64,000 nucleotides of DNA from Microbacterium flavum (GCF_018717645.1 NZ_JAFLHG010000007.1:1-64000), one strand, 5' to 3'; numbered from the stretch's first letter, positions 1 through 9,079 are shown. Made by a program: numbers and translations. Notes: generated from the letters alone by a model not told the origin.

Positions 1-1023
1 GCCCGACGCGGTGCTCGCGTCGCCGGAGCCGGCCCGGCGGCGCGAGCGACGCGGTCGTGTGAACAGGACGTTGATCGCCTGGAACACGTAGCGCACGGCG
101 AGGAGGGTGAGCCACGCGGCGACGGTGATCAGCAGAAGACGTCCGATCATCCGCGGCTCGATGTCGTGCACGACGAACTGCACCTCGAGTCCGATGAGGA
201 CGAACAGCGCGCCGTTGAGGAGGTAGACCCCGAACGGCCACGCGGCGACGGCCTGACGACGGGAGGTCGCCGTCGTGATCCGCGACAGCGACCACGCGAT
301 GATGAGGCCCGCCGTGACGACCGCGAGGACGCCCGAGGCGTGGATCATCTCCGCAAGGAGGAACGCGACGAAGGGGACGAGCGCGAGGGTGGTGTTGATG
401 ACGATCGCCGACCGCGTGCGCCGGAGCCCCGCGTACGCGAGCGCCGCGGTGAGGATGCCCGCCGCCGCGCCTCCGAGATAGGAGACGAGGACGGTCATCG
501 TCACCGTCCAGCCCGTGACGTTCTCTCCCAGCGCGAGCGACAGGGCGATCGCATAGACGACGAGCGCCGTGCCGTCGTTGCTGAGGCTCTCCGCCTTGAG
601 CTTCATGAACATCCGCTGCGGCAGCAGGCGTCCGAGCGCGGCGACCGCCGTGGCATCCGGCGGTGCGACGGCGGCGCCCAGCAGCAGGCCGGTGGTCCAC
701 GGCATCCCGAAGAGCGTCGCGACCCACGCGACGGCGAGGGCGGATGCCACGACGAGCAGGGTGCTCATCGGGATGATGTAGCGCAAGGACCGCCGGATCG
801 CGCGGAGCGATGTCGACAGGCTCTCCCAGAACAGCATCACCGGCAGGAACAGCAGCAGCACCGTCTCCGGCGGCAGCTGGATCTCGCGCAGCTGCGGCAC
901 GAAGCCGAGCAGGAGACCGAGGATCACGAGGAGGAGCGGCGTCGCGATCCGCAGCTTCGGCGCCAACGCCGTGCCGACGAGGATCGCGAGCCCGAGCAGG
1001 ACCGTCACTTCGAGACCTTGCAT
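1..1023 (-). CDS. Cation:proton antiporter, CPA1/NhaP type (3' end outside window)
   Basis: Integral membrane Na+(K+)/H+ exchanger, presumably for pH and cation homeostasis. The visible 341 residues are almost entirely hydrophobic helices and carry family signatures: PPDATA near residue 105 (equivalent of the PTDP motif) and ESLSNDGTALV near residue 130, the acidic ion-binding region. The segment ends in a basic, probably cytoplasmic stretch (RPRRSRRR) close to the edge, so the true C-terminus is missing. The start is ATG at 1023, with an in-frame ATG two codons upstream (1029). No partner gene is visible on this side. The family call is firm; the ion specificity is not. Confidence 0.85.
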   Translation of the reverse strand, partial: MQGLEVTVLLGLAILVGTALAPKLRIATPLLLVILGLLLGFVPQLREIQLPPETVLLLFLPVMLFWESLSTSLRAIRRSLRYIIPMSTLLVVASALAVAWVATLFGMPWTTGLLLGAAVAPPDATAVAALGRLLPQRMFMKLKAESLSNDGTALVVYAIALSLALGENVTGWTVTMTVLVSYLGGAAAGILTAALAYAGLRRTRSAIVINTTLALVPFVAFLLAEMIHASGVLAVVTAGLIIAWSLSRITTATSRRQAVAAWPFGVYLLNGALFVLIGLEVQFVVHDIEPRMIGRLLLITVAAWLTLLAVRYVFQAINVLFTRPRRSRRRAGSGDASTASG

Positions 1024-1107
1024 CCGCATCCTCCTCCATCGACCGCACGCGCACGCCCCGGGTTCCCCGTGCTCCCAGTGTGGCCTCAGGGTTCAGCGCG
1101 GGAGAAG

Positions 1108-1131
1108 CCCCCCGCATTCCCGATCGGGGGG
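1108..1131 (-). terminator. GC-rich hairpin after the ThDP enzyme gene
   Basis: CCCCCCG (1108-1114) pairs perfectly with CGGGGGG (1125-1131) around a 10-base loop, just beyond the stop codon at 1138. There is no clear U tract, as is common in actinobacterial terminators. Confidence 0.5.
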
Positions 1132-1137
1132 CGGCGG

Positions 1138-2820
1138 TCAGGAGTTCACGCGCACGATCTCCTGCTGATACGGGGCGATGACCTCGCCGGAGATCCGGCA
1201 GTCCAGGAGGAGGAACGGCCGCTCGGATGCCGGGCTCGCCGCCCATCGGGCCAGGGCGTCGAGGTCGCCCGGGGTCCGGACGGCGATGCCCTCCGCTCCC
1301 ATCGCGCGGGCGAGCCCCGCGAAGTCGACCTCGGGGATCAGCATCGGCTCGCGCGCGAGGCCCTGCAGGCCGTACAGGTTCACCTCGGCCCCGTAGGCGG
1401 CGTCGTTCCACACGACGGCCAGGCCCCGGCCGCGCGCGACGCGGACGGCGGACTCGAGGTCGGCGAGGGCCATCAGCCCGCCGCCGTCGCCGGTGGAGAG
1501 CACGATCGTGGCATCCGGTTTCGCCATCGCGGCGCCCGGGACGGAGGGGAAGCCGAGGCCGATCGACTGGTACGCCGTGCCGACCATCATCATCCGGTCG
1601 GGGGAGGCCACGGACCAGTACATGTTCGCCCAGCCGATGAAGTGGCCGCCGTCGGTGACGACGACGCGGTCGCGGGTGGAGGACTCGCCGTCGAGGATCT
1701 CGCCGATGCGCACGGCGACCGAGCGCGGGTCGAGGCGGCCGTCGGGGGCGAGGCCGTCGCCGCCCTCCTGCGTCCGCAACGCGACCGCGTCGACGCTCTC
1801 ACGCCAGCCGGTCGACGATCCCGGGCGGTCGGCGTCGGCCCGCAGCATCTCGAGCTCGCCGACGAGCGCTTCCGCGACGAGGCGCGCGTCCCCGCGGATG
1901 TAGCCGCCGACGTGGGGATGCGTGGCGGCGGGCGCGATGTCGACCTGCACGACGCGGGTGCCGGGGGAGAAGAGCGCGCCGAAGCGCATCGTGAACTGGT
2001 TGAGGCCCGCGCCGAACACGACCGCCACATCCGCCGTGCCGATCAGCTCCATCGCCCGCTCGGCGCCGAACCCGCCGGTCACCCCCAGGTCGAACGCCCC
2101 GTCCGGGAACACACCGCGCCCGAGCGCCGTCGTCGCGGTCACCGCTCCGGTCCCGGCCGCGAGGGCGCCGAGCGCATCACCCGCGCCCGCTACCCACGCG
2201 CCGCGCCCGGCGAGGAGCACGGGCCGCTCGGCGCCCTGGAGGGCGCGCGCGAGGTCGGAGATCGCCGCGCGGGCGAACGGGGAGGGGGCGAGCGGCGCGG
2301 GGACGGCCGGCTCCGGTGCGTCGGGAACGGGGCCCGCGTCGAGCTTCGCGACGTCGTAGGGGATCGCGAGCACCGTCGGCACCCGGTAGGACAGCGCGTG
2401 CTCGATCGCGATGACGGTCGTCGCCGCGGCATCCGCCCGGCCGACCGTGTAGGTGCGCGCACCGACCGCCGACGCGAGGGCGATCTGGTCGACATCCCAC
2501 GGGCGGGGGCCGGAGGTGGGCTCGTCGCCGACGACGAGGATCAGCGGGACGTGGGCCTGCACCGCCTCGGCAAGGGCGGTGAGCGTGTTCGTGAAGCCGG
2601 CGCCGTAGGTCGCCGTCGCGGCGGCGAGACCCCCGCCGGCCCGGTGGTACGCGTCGGCGGCGACGACGCCGCCCGCTTCGTGACGGACCGCCGTGTAGTG
2701 CACATCGGTGGACCGCTCGAGTGCGTCGAGGAAGTGCGCGTTGCCGTTGCCCATGACGCCGAAGACGTGGTCGATGTGGCGGGCGAGGGTCTGGGCGACG
2801 TGCGCGGAGACGGTGGGCAT
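1138..2820 (-). CDS. Thiamine-diphosphate-dependent enzyme, acetolactate synthase-like
   Basis: Soluble 560-residue ThDP enzyme of the acetolactate synthase/pyruvate oxidase/benzoylformate decarboxylase fold. The order is N-terminal pyrimidine-binding domain, central domain and C-terminal PP domain. Visible features are the activating glutamate in AVRHEAGG (near residue 45) and the ThDP-Mg motif, GDGGG followed about 25 residues later by ND (roughly residues 430-460). GGGAG lies five bases before the ATG at 2820 and supports this start. It sits alone and divergent from a hydrolase gene. No regulatory subunit or branched-chain amino acid genes are adjacent, so anabolic acetolactate synthase is unlikely. 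The substrate cannot be told from sequence alone. Confidence 0.8.
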   Translation of the reverse strand: MPTVSAHVAQTLARHIDHVFGVMGNGNAHFLDALERSTDVHYTAVRHEAGGVVAADAYHRAGGGLAAATATYGAGFTNTLTALAEAVQAHVPLILVVGDEPTSGPRPWDVDQIALASAVGARTYTVGRADAAATTVIAIEHALSYRVPTVLAIPYDVAKLDAGPVPDAPEPAVPAPLAPSPFARAAISDLARALQGAERPVLLAGRGAWVAGAGDALGALAAGTGAVTATTALGRGVFPDGAFDLGVTGGFGAERAMELIGTADVAVVFGAGLNQFTMRFGALFSPGTRVVQVDIAPAATHPHVGGYIRGDARLVAEALVGELEMLRADADRPGSSTGWRESVDAVALRTQEGGDGLAPDGRLDPRSVAVRIGEILDGESSTRDRVVVTDGGHFIGWANMYWSVASPDRMMMVGTAYQSIGLGFPSVPGAAMAKPDATIVLSTGDGGGLMALADLESAVRVARGRGLAVVWNDAAYGAEVNLYGLQGLAREPMLIPEVDFAGLARAMGAEGIAVRTPGDLDALARWAASPASERPFLLLDCRISGEVIAPYQQEIVRVNS

Positions 2821-2868
2821 GGAGGCTCCCGGAGACGAGGACGGTGATGGATGCCGTATATGTCTCGC

Positions 2869-2887
2869 GTGCTCCTTTTTCGAGCAC
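2869..2887. promoter_or_regulatory. Short inverted repeat in divergent promoter region
   Basis: GTGCTC (2869-2874) and GAGCAC (2882-2887) form an inverted repeat with a 7-base T-rich spacer, 49 bases upstream of the ThDP gene start. It may be an operator or only the edge of a promoter. On the minus strand a TA-rich stretch (CATATACGG) follows and could serve as a -10 box. Confidence 0.3.
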
Positions 2888-2991
2888 CGGCGCGCACCTT
2901 CGCGTGCCGGACAGTGTCGAGTATCCCGCGCGGGTCGGGGGAGCGCAAATGTCCGGTCGCGGGAGCGGCGGGCGATGGCAGAGTAGAGCCC

Positions 2992-3921
2992 ATGAGAGCG
3001 ATCGTCCTCGTCTCCGGCGGTGCCGCCGTCACCCCCTTCACCACCCCGTCCGCCGCCGCGGACGCCGGGATGGCCGCGGGGAACACCATGACCGCGCTGC
3101 GTGCGCACCTGCTCGCGGCCGGGCACACGGTGTTCACCGCGCCCGCCCGCGTCGGAGCGGGCGTCGTCCGCTCCGACGACGGCTGGCAGGGCTTCTCCGA
3201 CGTTCCGGAGGTCCTGCCGGCCGCGATGACGGTCAACTCGGCCGGGCGGATCGATGACGCGGGAACCGCGTTGGCGGCTTTCCTCGCCCATGTCACCGAC
3301 GCGTACGCGGTCGACGCGATCGACATCGTGGCGCACTCGATGGGCGGACTGTTCACCCGCGCCGCGCTCGGAGCTCTCGGGGCGCCCGGCGCCGGCACGC
3401 GCGGCGGCTCCACCCCTCCGGTGGCCCGCCTCGTGACCCTCGGCACGCCGTGGACGGGGTCGCTGCTCGGCGATGTCCGACGCGGCGACATCCTTCTCGC
3501 GGATGCACACGACGACACCGCGACGGCGGCCATCCTGACGCAGTCGCTCGCCTTCGCCGACCAGGTCTCGCAGGGGGCCGCCGATGAGGTCAGTCACTCC
3601 TTCCTGGCCGGTGACGACGGCTGGAACGCCGGCCAGCGCGGCGTCCTCGACGACATCGAGGTCACCCTGGTCGGCGGCGACCGCTTCGCCGCGTACGAGG
3701 AGCCGTCGCGGCTGTGGCCGCACGATGGCCTCGTCGCCACCCGCAGCGCGCTGGGCGAGGAGGTCCCCGCTGAGGTCCTTCCGCACAGGTCCGTGCATCG
3801 CGTCGACGATGTGCACAGCATCTTCTTCGCCGACCGCTTCGACCTCCCCTGGGAGCGGGCGCTCACGTGGGATCCGCGCGTGTTCGACATCGTCGATGCG
3901 GCGCTGGGGTCGGGCGCGTAG
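2992..3921 (+). CDS. Alpha/beta hydrolase, lipase/PGAP1-like
   Basis: Predicted serine hydrolase of 309 residues. The nucleophile elbow AHSMGG lies near residue 117, just after the strand IDIV. A late HSIFFAD segment could supply the catalytic histidine. The pattern of a GTPW segment (LGTPWTGSL) after the elbow is typical of lipases and PGAP1-like acyl hydrolases. No signal peptide is visible, so it is probably cytoplasmic. The start is ATG at 2992; the open frame extends further upstream, but without hydrolase-like sequence. The substrate is unknown. It is divergent from the ThDP enzyme gene. Confidence 0.7.
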   Translation: MRAIVLVSGGAAVTPFTTPSAAADAGMAAGNTMTALRAHLLAAGHTVFTAPARVGAGVVRSDDGWQGFSDVPEVLPAAMTVNSAGRIDDAGTALAAFLAHVTDAYAVDAIDIVAHSMGGLFTRAALGALGAPGAGTRGGSTPPVARLVTLGTPWTGSLLGDVRRGDILLADAHDDTATAAILTQSLAFADQVSQGAADEVSHSFLAGDDGWNAGQRGVLDDIEVTLVGGDRFAAYEEPSRLWPHDGLVATRSALGEEVPAEVLPHRSVHRVDDVHSIFFADRFDLPWERALTWDPRVFDIVDAALGSGA

Positions 3922-4029
3922 GCCGCGCCCCGGGCAACCCGCCGCGTCCGGTGCCCCCACCCCGGCGCCCTAGGGCCCCGGCGCCCCGGGCGCCCCCACC
4001 CCGGCGCCCCCGGGCGTGCTGGAGGGTCG

Positions 4030-4131
4030 CTGTACCGTTCGCAGGATCGTCGTGGTGTGCGCCGTCCCGCGCCCGCATGATTTCGAGGGGAACAGCCGCG
4101 GCCGGCGGCGCCGGTCCTGCGAACGGTACAG
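4030..4131. repeat. Long-loop inverted repeat, solitary copy of a three-member family
   Basis: Arms of 17 bases, CTGTACCGTTCGCAGGA (4030-4046) and its exact complement (4115-4131), enclose a 68-base GC-rich loop. The same architecture recurs at 41787-41886 (also a 68-base loop) and 42883-42970. Relative to those copies two arm positions differ, and both differences are compensated on the opposite arm. It lies 22 bp upstream of the winged-helix gene at 4153. It could be a small non-autonomous element, a structured RNA or a REP-like repeat. Confidence 0.85.
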
Positions 4132-4152
4132 GTCGCGGGTGATGATGTCGCC

Positions 4153-5253
4153 ATGGACCTCGAGAACCTGCGCGCCCGGCGGCTGCGCGCGCACCGGCTG
4201 AGCGACCCGGCGCCCGACGTCGTGAGCGCCGCGCGGCACCTGACCGCGACACAGGCGCAGGAGTTCTGGGGCGGCCGATGGGCGCTGGCCGTGCGCACCG
4301 CGGGGGAGCCGACCCTGCGCGAGGTGGATCGCGCCTTCGACCGCGGCGATCTCATCCGCTCGTGGACCCAGCGCGGGACGGTGCACATCGTCGATCCACG
4401 GGATCTCGGGTGGATGCTGTCGGTCACGAGCGCTCGTCAGGACCGCCAGGCCGCCGGCATCCATCGCTCCCTCGAGATCGACGACCACCCGCTCGGCCGC
4501 GCCGAACGGGCGGCCCGCGCGGCGCTGTGCGGCGGCAACCGGCTCACCCGGCTCGAGTTCGCGGAGGTGCTGGTCGGTGCGGGCGTCGACACCTCGGGCA
4601 TGCGGGGCAACATGATCCTCACCGCCCTCTGCCGGCGTGGCGTCATCGTGCTCGGCCCGGTCGTGCCCCGCGAGGGGGCGCCGACGCGCGAGCAGTATCT
4701 CGTCGCCGCGGACGAATGGATCCGGGATGCCGCGACGCCCGTCGACCCCCTCGCGGAGCTGCTCGTACGGTACCTGCGCGCCCACGGGCCCGCCGGGCTG
4801 GCTGACTTCCGCTGGTGGGCCGGGCTGCCGCTGGGTCTCGCGCGCGCCGCGCGCGAGGGTGCGGGGGAGCGGGTGTCCGAGATCGAGGAGGGCATCTTCG
4901 TCCAGGCGGGCACCGCGGGGGGATCCGGGGTCGGGGCGGGCGCCGCGGCATCCTTCGACGGCCTCGAGGTCCCCGCTCTGGCGCTGGGCCCGTTCGATGA
5001 GTACTACCTGTCCTACGCGGACCGCACCGCGATCTGCACGCCCGCGCAGGCGGCGGCGATCGGCCCGAGCGCGAACGGCGCCGTGAAACCGGTGCTGATC
5101 GGGTCGGGCGGCGAGGTCATCGGCACCTGGAAGCACTCGCTCGCCGTCGGGCGGCACCATCTCGACCCCGTGGCGGAGCTCGCGCCGGGCGGACCAGGCG
5201 AGGCATCCGTCGCCGCGGCACTCGACCGGTTCGCGCGTTTCCTGCGCGGGTGA
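4153..5253 (+). CDS. Winged-helix DNA-binding domain protein (HTH_42/YcaQ-like)
   Basis: A 366-residue protein of the crosslink-repair-glycosylase-like family (YcaQ/AlkX, PF06224). Typical features are the N-terminal basic RRLRAHRL segment, WTQRGTVHIV near residue 77, and a C-terminal LGPFDEYYLSYADR block followed by a GEVIGTWK segment. Known relatives either unhook DNA interstrand crosslinks or have no known role; actinobacterial copies are usually uncharacterised. Start ATG 4153 has no convincing ribosome-binding site. GATGAT lies six bases ahead, so a leaderless transcript is possible. It is convergent with efeB. Confidence 0.75.
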   Translation: MDLENLRARRLRAHRLSDPAPDVVSAARHLTATQAQEFWGGRWALAVRTAGEPTLREVDRAFDRGDLIRSWTQRGTVHIVDPRDLGWMLSVTSARQDRQAAGIHRSLEIDDHPLGRAERAARAALCGGNRLTRLEFAEVLVGAGVDTSGMRGNMILTALCRRGVIVLGPVVPREGAPTREQYLVAADEWIRDAATPVDPLAELLVRYLRAHGPAGLADFRWWAGLPLGLARAAREGAGERVSEIEEGIFVQAGTAGGSGVGAGAAASFDGLEVPALALGPFDEYYLSYADRTAICTPAQAAAIGPSANGAVKPVLIGSGGEVIGTWKHSLAVGRHHLDPVAELAPGGPGEASVAAALDRFARFLRG

Positions 5254-5834
5254 GGGAGGCGAGCGCGGCCCGCGGGACGTTCGGGTGGGGGCGTGCGCCG
5301 GGCGGCGCGTGCGCCTCCCGGACGTCCGCGCCCCTCAGCCGCAGGTCGCGCGCGCCGGGTCAGGCGAAGAGGCCGGCGCCCACGTACGAGCCCGCCGCCG
5401 CCCCCGGCGGTACGGCCCAGAGGCCGGATCCGATGTGCTTCACGTACTCGGCCATGAGATCGGTCGACAGCGCCTTCTGGAGGCGGATGAACTGCGCGGG
5501 ATCGCGCTGATAGGCGAGGAAGAAGAGCCCGGCATCCAGCCGTCCGAGCGCCGTGTTGCCGTCGACGTAGTTGTAGCCGCGGCGCAGGATCCGAACACCG
5601 TCGTTGAAATCCGGGTGGGCGAGGCGGACGTGGCTGCGCGCGTCGATGGCAGGGGATGCCGAGGAGCTCGCCGCATGCGAGGCCGCAGTGAAATCGGGCG
5701 GCGTCTGCTCGGTGCCGCCGGAGAGGGGCGCGCCTTCGCCCTTGTCGCGGCCGACGATGCGGTCCTGCTCGCTGAGGCGCACGCGGTCCCATGTCTCGAT
5801 GAGCATCGCGATCTTCCGCGCGACGAGGTAGGAG

Positions 5835-5839
5835 CCCCC
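5835..5839 (-). other. Frameshift site in efeB (C5 run)
   Basis: The run of five Cs is where the two halves of EfeB change frame. Inserting one base here would give a continuous protein of about 482 residues with the conserved TGGSYLVAR segment. Confidence 0.8.
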
Positions 5840-6650
5840 GTCATCCACTGCGGCTCGTCGGCGGGCGACACCCAGACGTGCGCGTCGAGCGCCGCGCCGT
5901 CGTCGGCGAGGATGTTCGCCGTGCCGTCCTTGAAGCCGAAGAGGTTCCGCGGGGTCGCCTGGTCGGACGTCGTCTTCGACGTCTTGCCGAACCCGAGCTG
6001 CGACCACCGCAGACGCGCTCGTCCGAAGGCGATGCGGCTGAGGTTGCGGATCGCGTGCACCGCGACCTGCGGATCGTCGGCGCACGCCTGGACGAAGAGG
6101 TCGCCGCCCGAGGCGAGCGGGTCGAGGGCGTCGCCGAGGAAGGGCGGCAGCTCGACCAGCGCCGCCGGGCGCCGATCCGCGATCCCGTATCGGTCCTCGC
6201 CGCTCGCGGAGGTGAAGAGCGTCGGTCCGAACCCGATCGTGATGGTCAGCGCGTTCGCCGGGAGGCCGAGCGCCTCGCCCGTGTCGTCGGGCGGCGCCTC
6301 GGGCGAGCCGCCGATGGCGCCCGTGGCGCTGACGTCGAGCCCCTGAGACATGCGCGCCGCGGCATATGTCCAGTCCTGGAGGAGCTCGACGAGGTCTTGA
6401 CGCGTGGTCCGCGCCATCATGTCGAACGAGGCGAAGTGCAGATGGTCCTGCACCGGCGTCGTGATCCCGGACTGGTGCGCGCCGAAGAACGGGTGGACGG
6501 ATGCCCCGGCATCCGTCGCCCGCGCACGCCCGACCGCGACGCCCGCGGCCGATCCGGCGCCCGCACCGAGCGCGAGCCCCGCGGCCCCGACGCCCGCCGC
6601 GAGCCCGAGCAGCCCTCGCCGGCTCAGACCCGGCGCCCGCTCCCCGTCCC

Positions 6651-6712
6651 GCCGAGTGTCCAAGACACGCGGAGTGGTGCCCGGTGGAGTCCGCGTGTTC
6701 TGGACACTCGGC
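6651..6712. repeat. Inverted repeat embedded in the efeB leader
   Basis: Arms of 23 bases (6651-6673 and 6690-6712) match with only two central mismatches around a 16-base loop. The arms contain GAGTGTCC and its complement GGACACTC. Translated, they give the low-complexity linker SVQNTRTPPGTTPRVLDTR ahead of the Tat motif. It looks like an intergenic palindromic element captured in a tolerant part of the gene. Confidence 0.8.
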
Positions 6713-6806
6713 GAGGGACCCGAGGTGCCGGACGCGCCCGGGGGGCCCGAAGGAGCTGAAGGGTCCCCGGAGGCCGCGGAGGGAGTGCCGGGGTCGTCGG
6801 GGGTCA

Positions 6807-8039
6807 TCAGTCCAGGATGGTCGAGGTGAGCTGCGAAAGCGGCTCGGCCAGGGCGTTGATGAGGTCGGTGAACTGGCGCCGGTCGGCGTCGGTGATCGTC
6901 GCGTACGCCGGGAAGCCGCTCGCGAGCGAGCCGTGCGCGGCGAGGGCCGCGTCGAGGTCGTCGTACCCGGTCTGGATGCGGGTGACGAGGGCCGCGCCCT
7001 TGTCGCCGGATGCCGTGGCGAAGTCCTGGACGAGCGAGAACGCCATCTTCGAGCCCTCGACGTTCGCGGCGAAGTCGTAGAGGTCGGTGCCCGACCACCA
7101 GTCCTCCTCACCGGAGATCTTGCCGGTCGCGACCTCGTCGAGGAGCGCGATCGCGCCGTTGGAGATGCCGCCGATGCCCTGCGCGTCGAGCGCGGTGGTG
7201 AAATCGGCCGAGTGGACGTAGTCGCTCAGCTGCGCGACATCCGCCACGAGCTGATCACCGAACGCCGCGCGCTCCGCAGGGGTCGAGGGGGCCCAGTCCT
7301 TGCCGGCCGGGGTGACGCCGTCGGAGTTGAGGGCATCCTGCGCGGGGACCCAGAGGTCCTTCTCGATGCGGTGGAAGCCCGTCCAGTCGAGGCCCTCGGC
7401 AACGGCATCCACCTCGCGGTAGTCGATGCGGGGGTCGAGGTCGCCGAGCGACTCTGCGACCGGCTCGATCCGCTCGTAGAACGTGCGAGTCGTGGCGAAG
7501 AGCTCGCGGGCCGTCGCATCGTCGCCGGACTCGTAGGCGGCCACGAAGGCGTCGACGGCGGGGATGAGCTGCTCGACCTGGTCCTTCACGAAGGCGGCGT
7601 ACAGGCCGACGGCCTGCTGCTTCTGCTCGGCATCGTCGCCGGTCGCCGCGATCTTCTCGCCCGAGACCGAGAACGACGCGCGCCCGACGCCCTCGCCGAC
7701 CATGCCCGGCTTGCAGAGCGTGAAGTACTCGCCCGGCTGGGCCACCACGGTGAGGCTGCGCGTCGCGCCCGGCGCGATGTTCTCCACCTCGCCGACGATG
7801 CGCAGGCCGTCGTCCGCGAGGAGGTAGAACTCGCTCACGTCCGAACCGGCGTTGCGCACGTCGAAGGTGACCGTCCCGCTCGTCGCGGCGCCGGACGAGA
7901 CCTCGCACGCGTCATTCGTCGAGGTGACGGTGAGCGGGGCTCCGGCAGCGGTGGCATCGGTCTTCGCGACGCAGCCGGAGAGGGCCAAAGCGGCGAGTCC
8001 CACCGTCGCGGTGACGGTGAGGAGGCGGCGGGTGGTCAT
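6807..8039 (-). CDS. efeO: Iron uptake system lipoprotein EfeO
   Basis: Periplasm-equivalent ferrous/ferric iron-binding component of EfeUOB. The lipobox ALALSGC puts the lipidated Cys at residue 23. A cupredoxin-like domain follows (residues 35-130, including EYFTLCKPGM), then an alpha-helical M75 imelysin domain (about 145-405) whose metal-site motif is visible as HRIEK in GFHRIEKDLW. The 410-residue length fits the cupredoxin plus M75 form. It overlaps efeU upstream (ATGA) and efeB downstream (TGATG), so one operon efeU-efeO-efeB is clear, probably controlled by the iron box ahead of efeU. Confidence 0.93.
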   Translation of the reverse strand: MTTRRLLTVTATVGLAALALSGCVAKTDATAAGAPLTVTSTNDACEVSSGAATSGTVTFDVRNAGSDVSEFYLLADDGLRIVGEVENIAPGATRSLTVVAQPGEYFTLCKPGMVGEGVGRASFSVSGEKIAATGDDAEQKQQAVGLYAAFVKDQVEQLIPAVDAFVAAYESGDDATARELFATTRTFYERIEPVAESLGDLDPRIDYREVDAVAEGLDWTGFHRIEKDLWVPAQDALNSDGVTPAGKDWAPSTPAERAAFGDQLVADVAQLSDYVHSADFTTALDAQGIGGISNGAIALLDEVATGKISGEEDWWSGTDLYDFAANVEGSKMAFSLVQDFATASGDKGAALVTRIQTGYDDLDAALAAHGSLASGFPAYATITDADRRQFTDLINALAEPLSQLTSTILD

Positions 8040-9028
8040 CGGGCTCCTTGCGGGTTCGGGATGTCGGTGGGGTGAGCGGTGGCTGTCGGAAGGTCGGGGG
8101 ATGCGGCGGTGCCGGCGTCACCGGGGTCCTCAGCGGGAGCACCCGTGCGGCCTGGCCGTGTGGGGCGCCGCAGACCGCGGACGAACGCGGTGCCGACGAC
8201 GGCGAGATACAGTGCCCACGCGATGACCTGGAGCCAGGACATCTGCGGCATGAAGCCGACGGTGGCCTGCAGGATCGCCGCCAGTGGCGAGGTCGGTCCG
8301 ATCGCGTCGCGGACATCGAACGCCCAGCCGAACGGGAACGCCGCCCAGCCCGTGGCGACCGCACCGGTGCCGTCGATCGGAGCCGCATCGGTGAAGGGGC
8401 CCGGCACGACGCCCGCCTCCTGGAGGTCGTGCAGGGCGTAGGCGAGGACTCCCGCGGCGACGACGACGAGGAACGCGCCGGTCCAGGCGAAGAAGACGCG
8501 CAGGTCCACGCGGACCATGCCGCGGGCCAACAGGGCGCCGAGGACGACGGCCGCGCCGAGCCCGAGCAGCGCCCCGAGCAGGGTGGCGGGCGCGTCGCCG
8601 AAGGACTGCACCATCGACCACAGCAGGAGTGTCGTCTCGATCCCCTCACGCGCGACCGAGACGAATCCGATCGCGACGATCGCCCAGGCGCCGCCGGCGG
8701 AGAGCGCACGATCGACCTCGCCCTCGAGGCTGCGTTTGAGGGTGCGCGCGGTCTTCTGCATCCAGAAGATCATCCACGTCACCATCGCGACGGTGAGCAC
8801 GGAGAGGAGGCCGCCGATGAGCTCCTGCGCCTGGAAGGTGAGGGCGTAGGAGCCGAACGTGAGCACCGCGCCGATCCCGAGCGCCAGCGCCACGGCGAGC
8901 CCGATGCCCGCCCAGAGCCGGGGGAGCACGTCTCGGCGGCCGACCCGGGTGAGGTAGGCGACGAGGATGCCGACGACGAGGGCGGCTTCGAGGCCTTCGC
9001 GAAGGCCGATCAGGAAGGTGGCGAGCAC
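8036..9028 (-). CDS. efeU: High-affinity iron permease EfeU (Ftr1 family)
   Basis: Polytopic inner-membrane iron permease. Both diagnostic REXXE motifs are present: REGLE at residues 10-14 and REGIE in SVAREGIETTLL (near residue 117). These glutamates form the iron-translocation path in the family. About seven hydrophobic helices are visible, and the last 40 residues form a polar, proline-rich tail. It is the first gene of efeUOB, with a DtxR/IdeR-type box about 50 bp upstream of its ATG. The family call is firm. Confidence 0.94.
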   Translation of the reverse strand: MLATFLIGLREGLEAALVVGILVAYLTRVGRRDVLPRLWAGIGLAVALALGIGAVLTFGSYALTFQAQELIGGLLSVLTVAMVTWMIFWMQKTARTLKRSLEGEVDRALSAGGAWAIVAIGFVSVAREGIETTLLLWSMVQSFGDAPATLLGALLGLGAAVVLGALLARGMVRVDLRVFFAWTGAFLVVVAAGVLAYALHDLQEAGVVPGPFTDAAPIDGTGAVATGWAAFPFGWAFDVRDAIGPTSPLAAILQATVGFMPQMSWLQVIAWALYLAVVGTAFVRGLRRPTRPGRTGAPAEDPGDAGTAASPDLPTATAHPTDIPNPQGAR

Positions 9029-9079
9029 GTGCGGGTGTCCGGATCGAGGAGAGGAGAGGGAAAGAGTCGAGTCGCCGGC

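Larger units (their letters stand above)
5360..6807 (-). pseudogene. efeB: Dyp-type heme peroxidase EfeB, frameshifted as sequenced
   Basis: Tat-exported deferrochelatase/peroxidase of the EfeUOB iron system; relatives oxidise or strip heme iron outside the membrane. SRRGLLG (residues 62-68) followed by a hydrophobic stretch is a Tat signal. The N-terminal half carries the Dyp motif GFKDGTANI. After QWMTG the frame is lost; the homologous continuation (GGSYLVARKIAMLIETWDR, later RRGYNY and LFFLAYQRDP) lies one frame over. The break coincides with five Cs at 5835-5839 (five Gs on the coding strand), where six would restore frame. It may be a homopolymer sequencing error or a real lesion. The ATG at 6807 overlaps the efeO stop. 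The 60-residue region before the twin arginines is unusually long because it contains an inverted repeat. Confidence 0.85.

Noticed and set aside
166..2847. Long plus-strand open frame opposite the antiporter and ThDP enzyme genes
   Set aside because: Same high-GC artefact; it spans two real minus-strand genes and an intergenic region and has no domain-like sequence.
5360..6807. Programmed ribosomal frameshifting in efeB
   Set aside because: No slippery heptamer or downstream pseudoknot is evident and Dyp peroxidases are not known to use recoding; indel or sequencing error at the C5 run is simpler.
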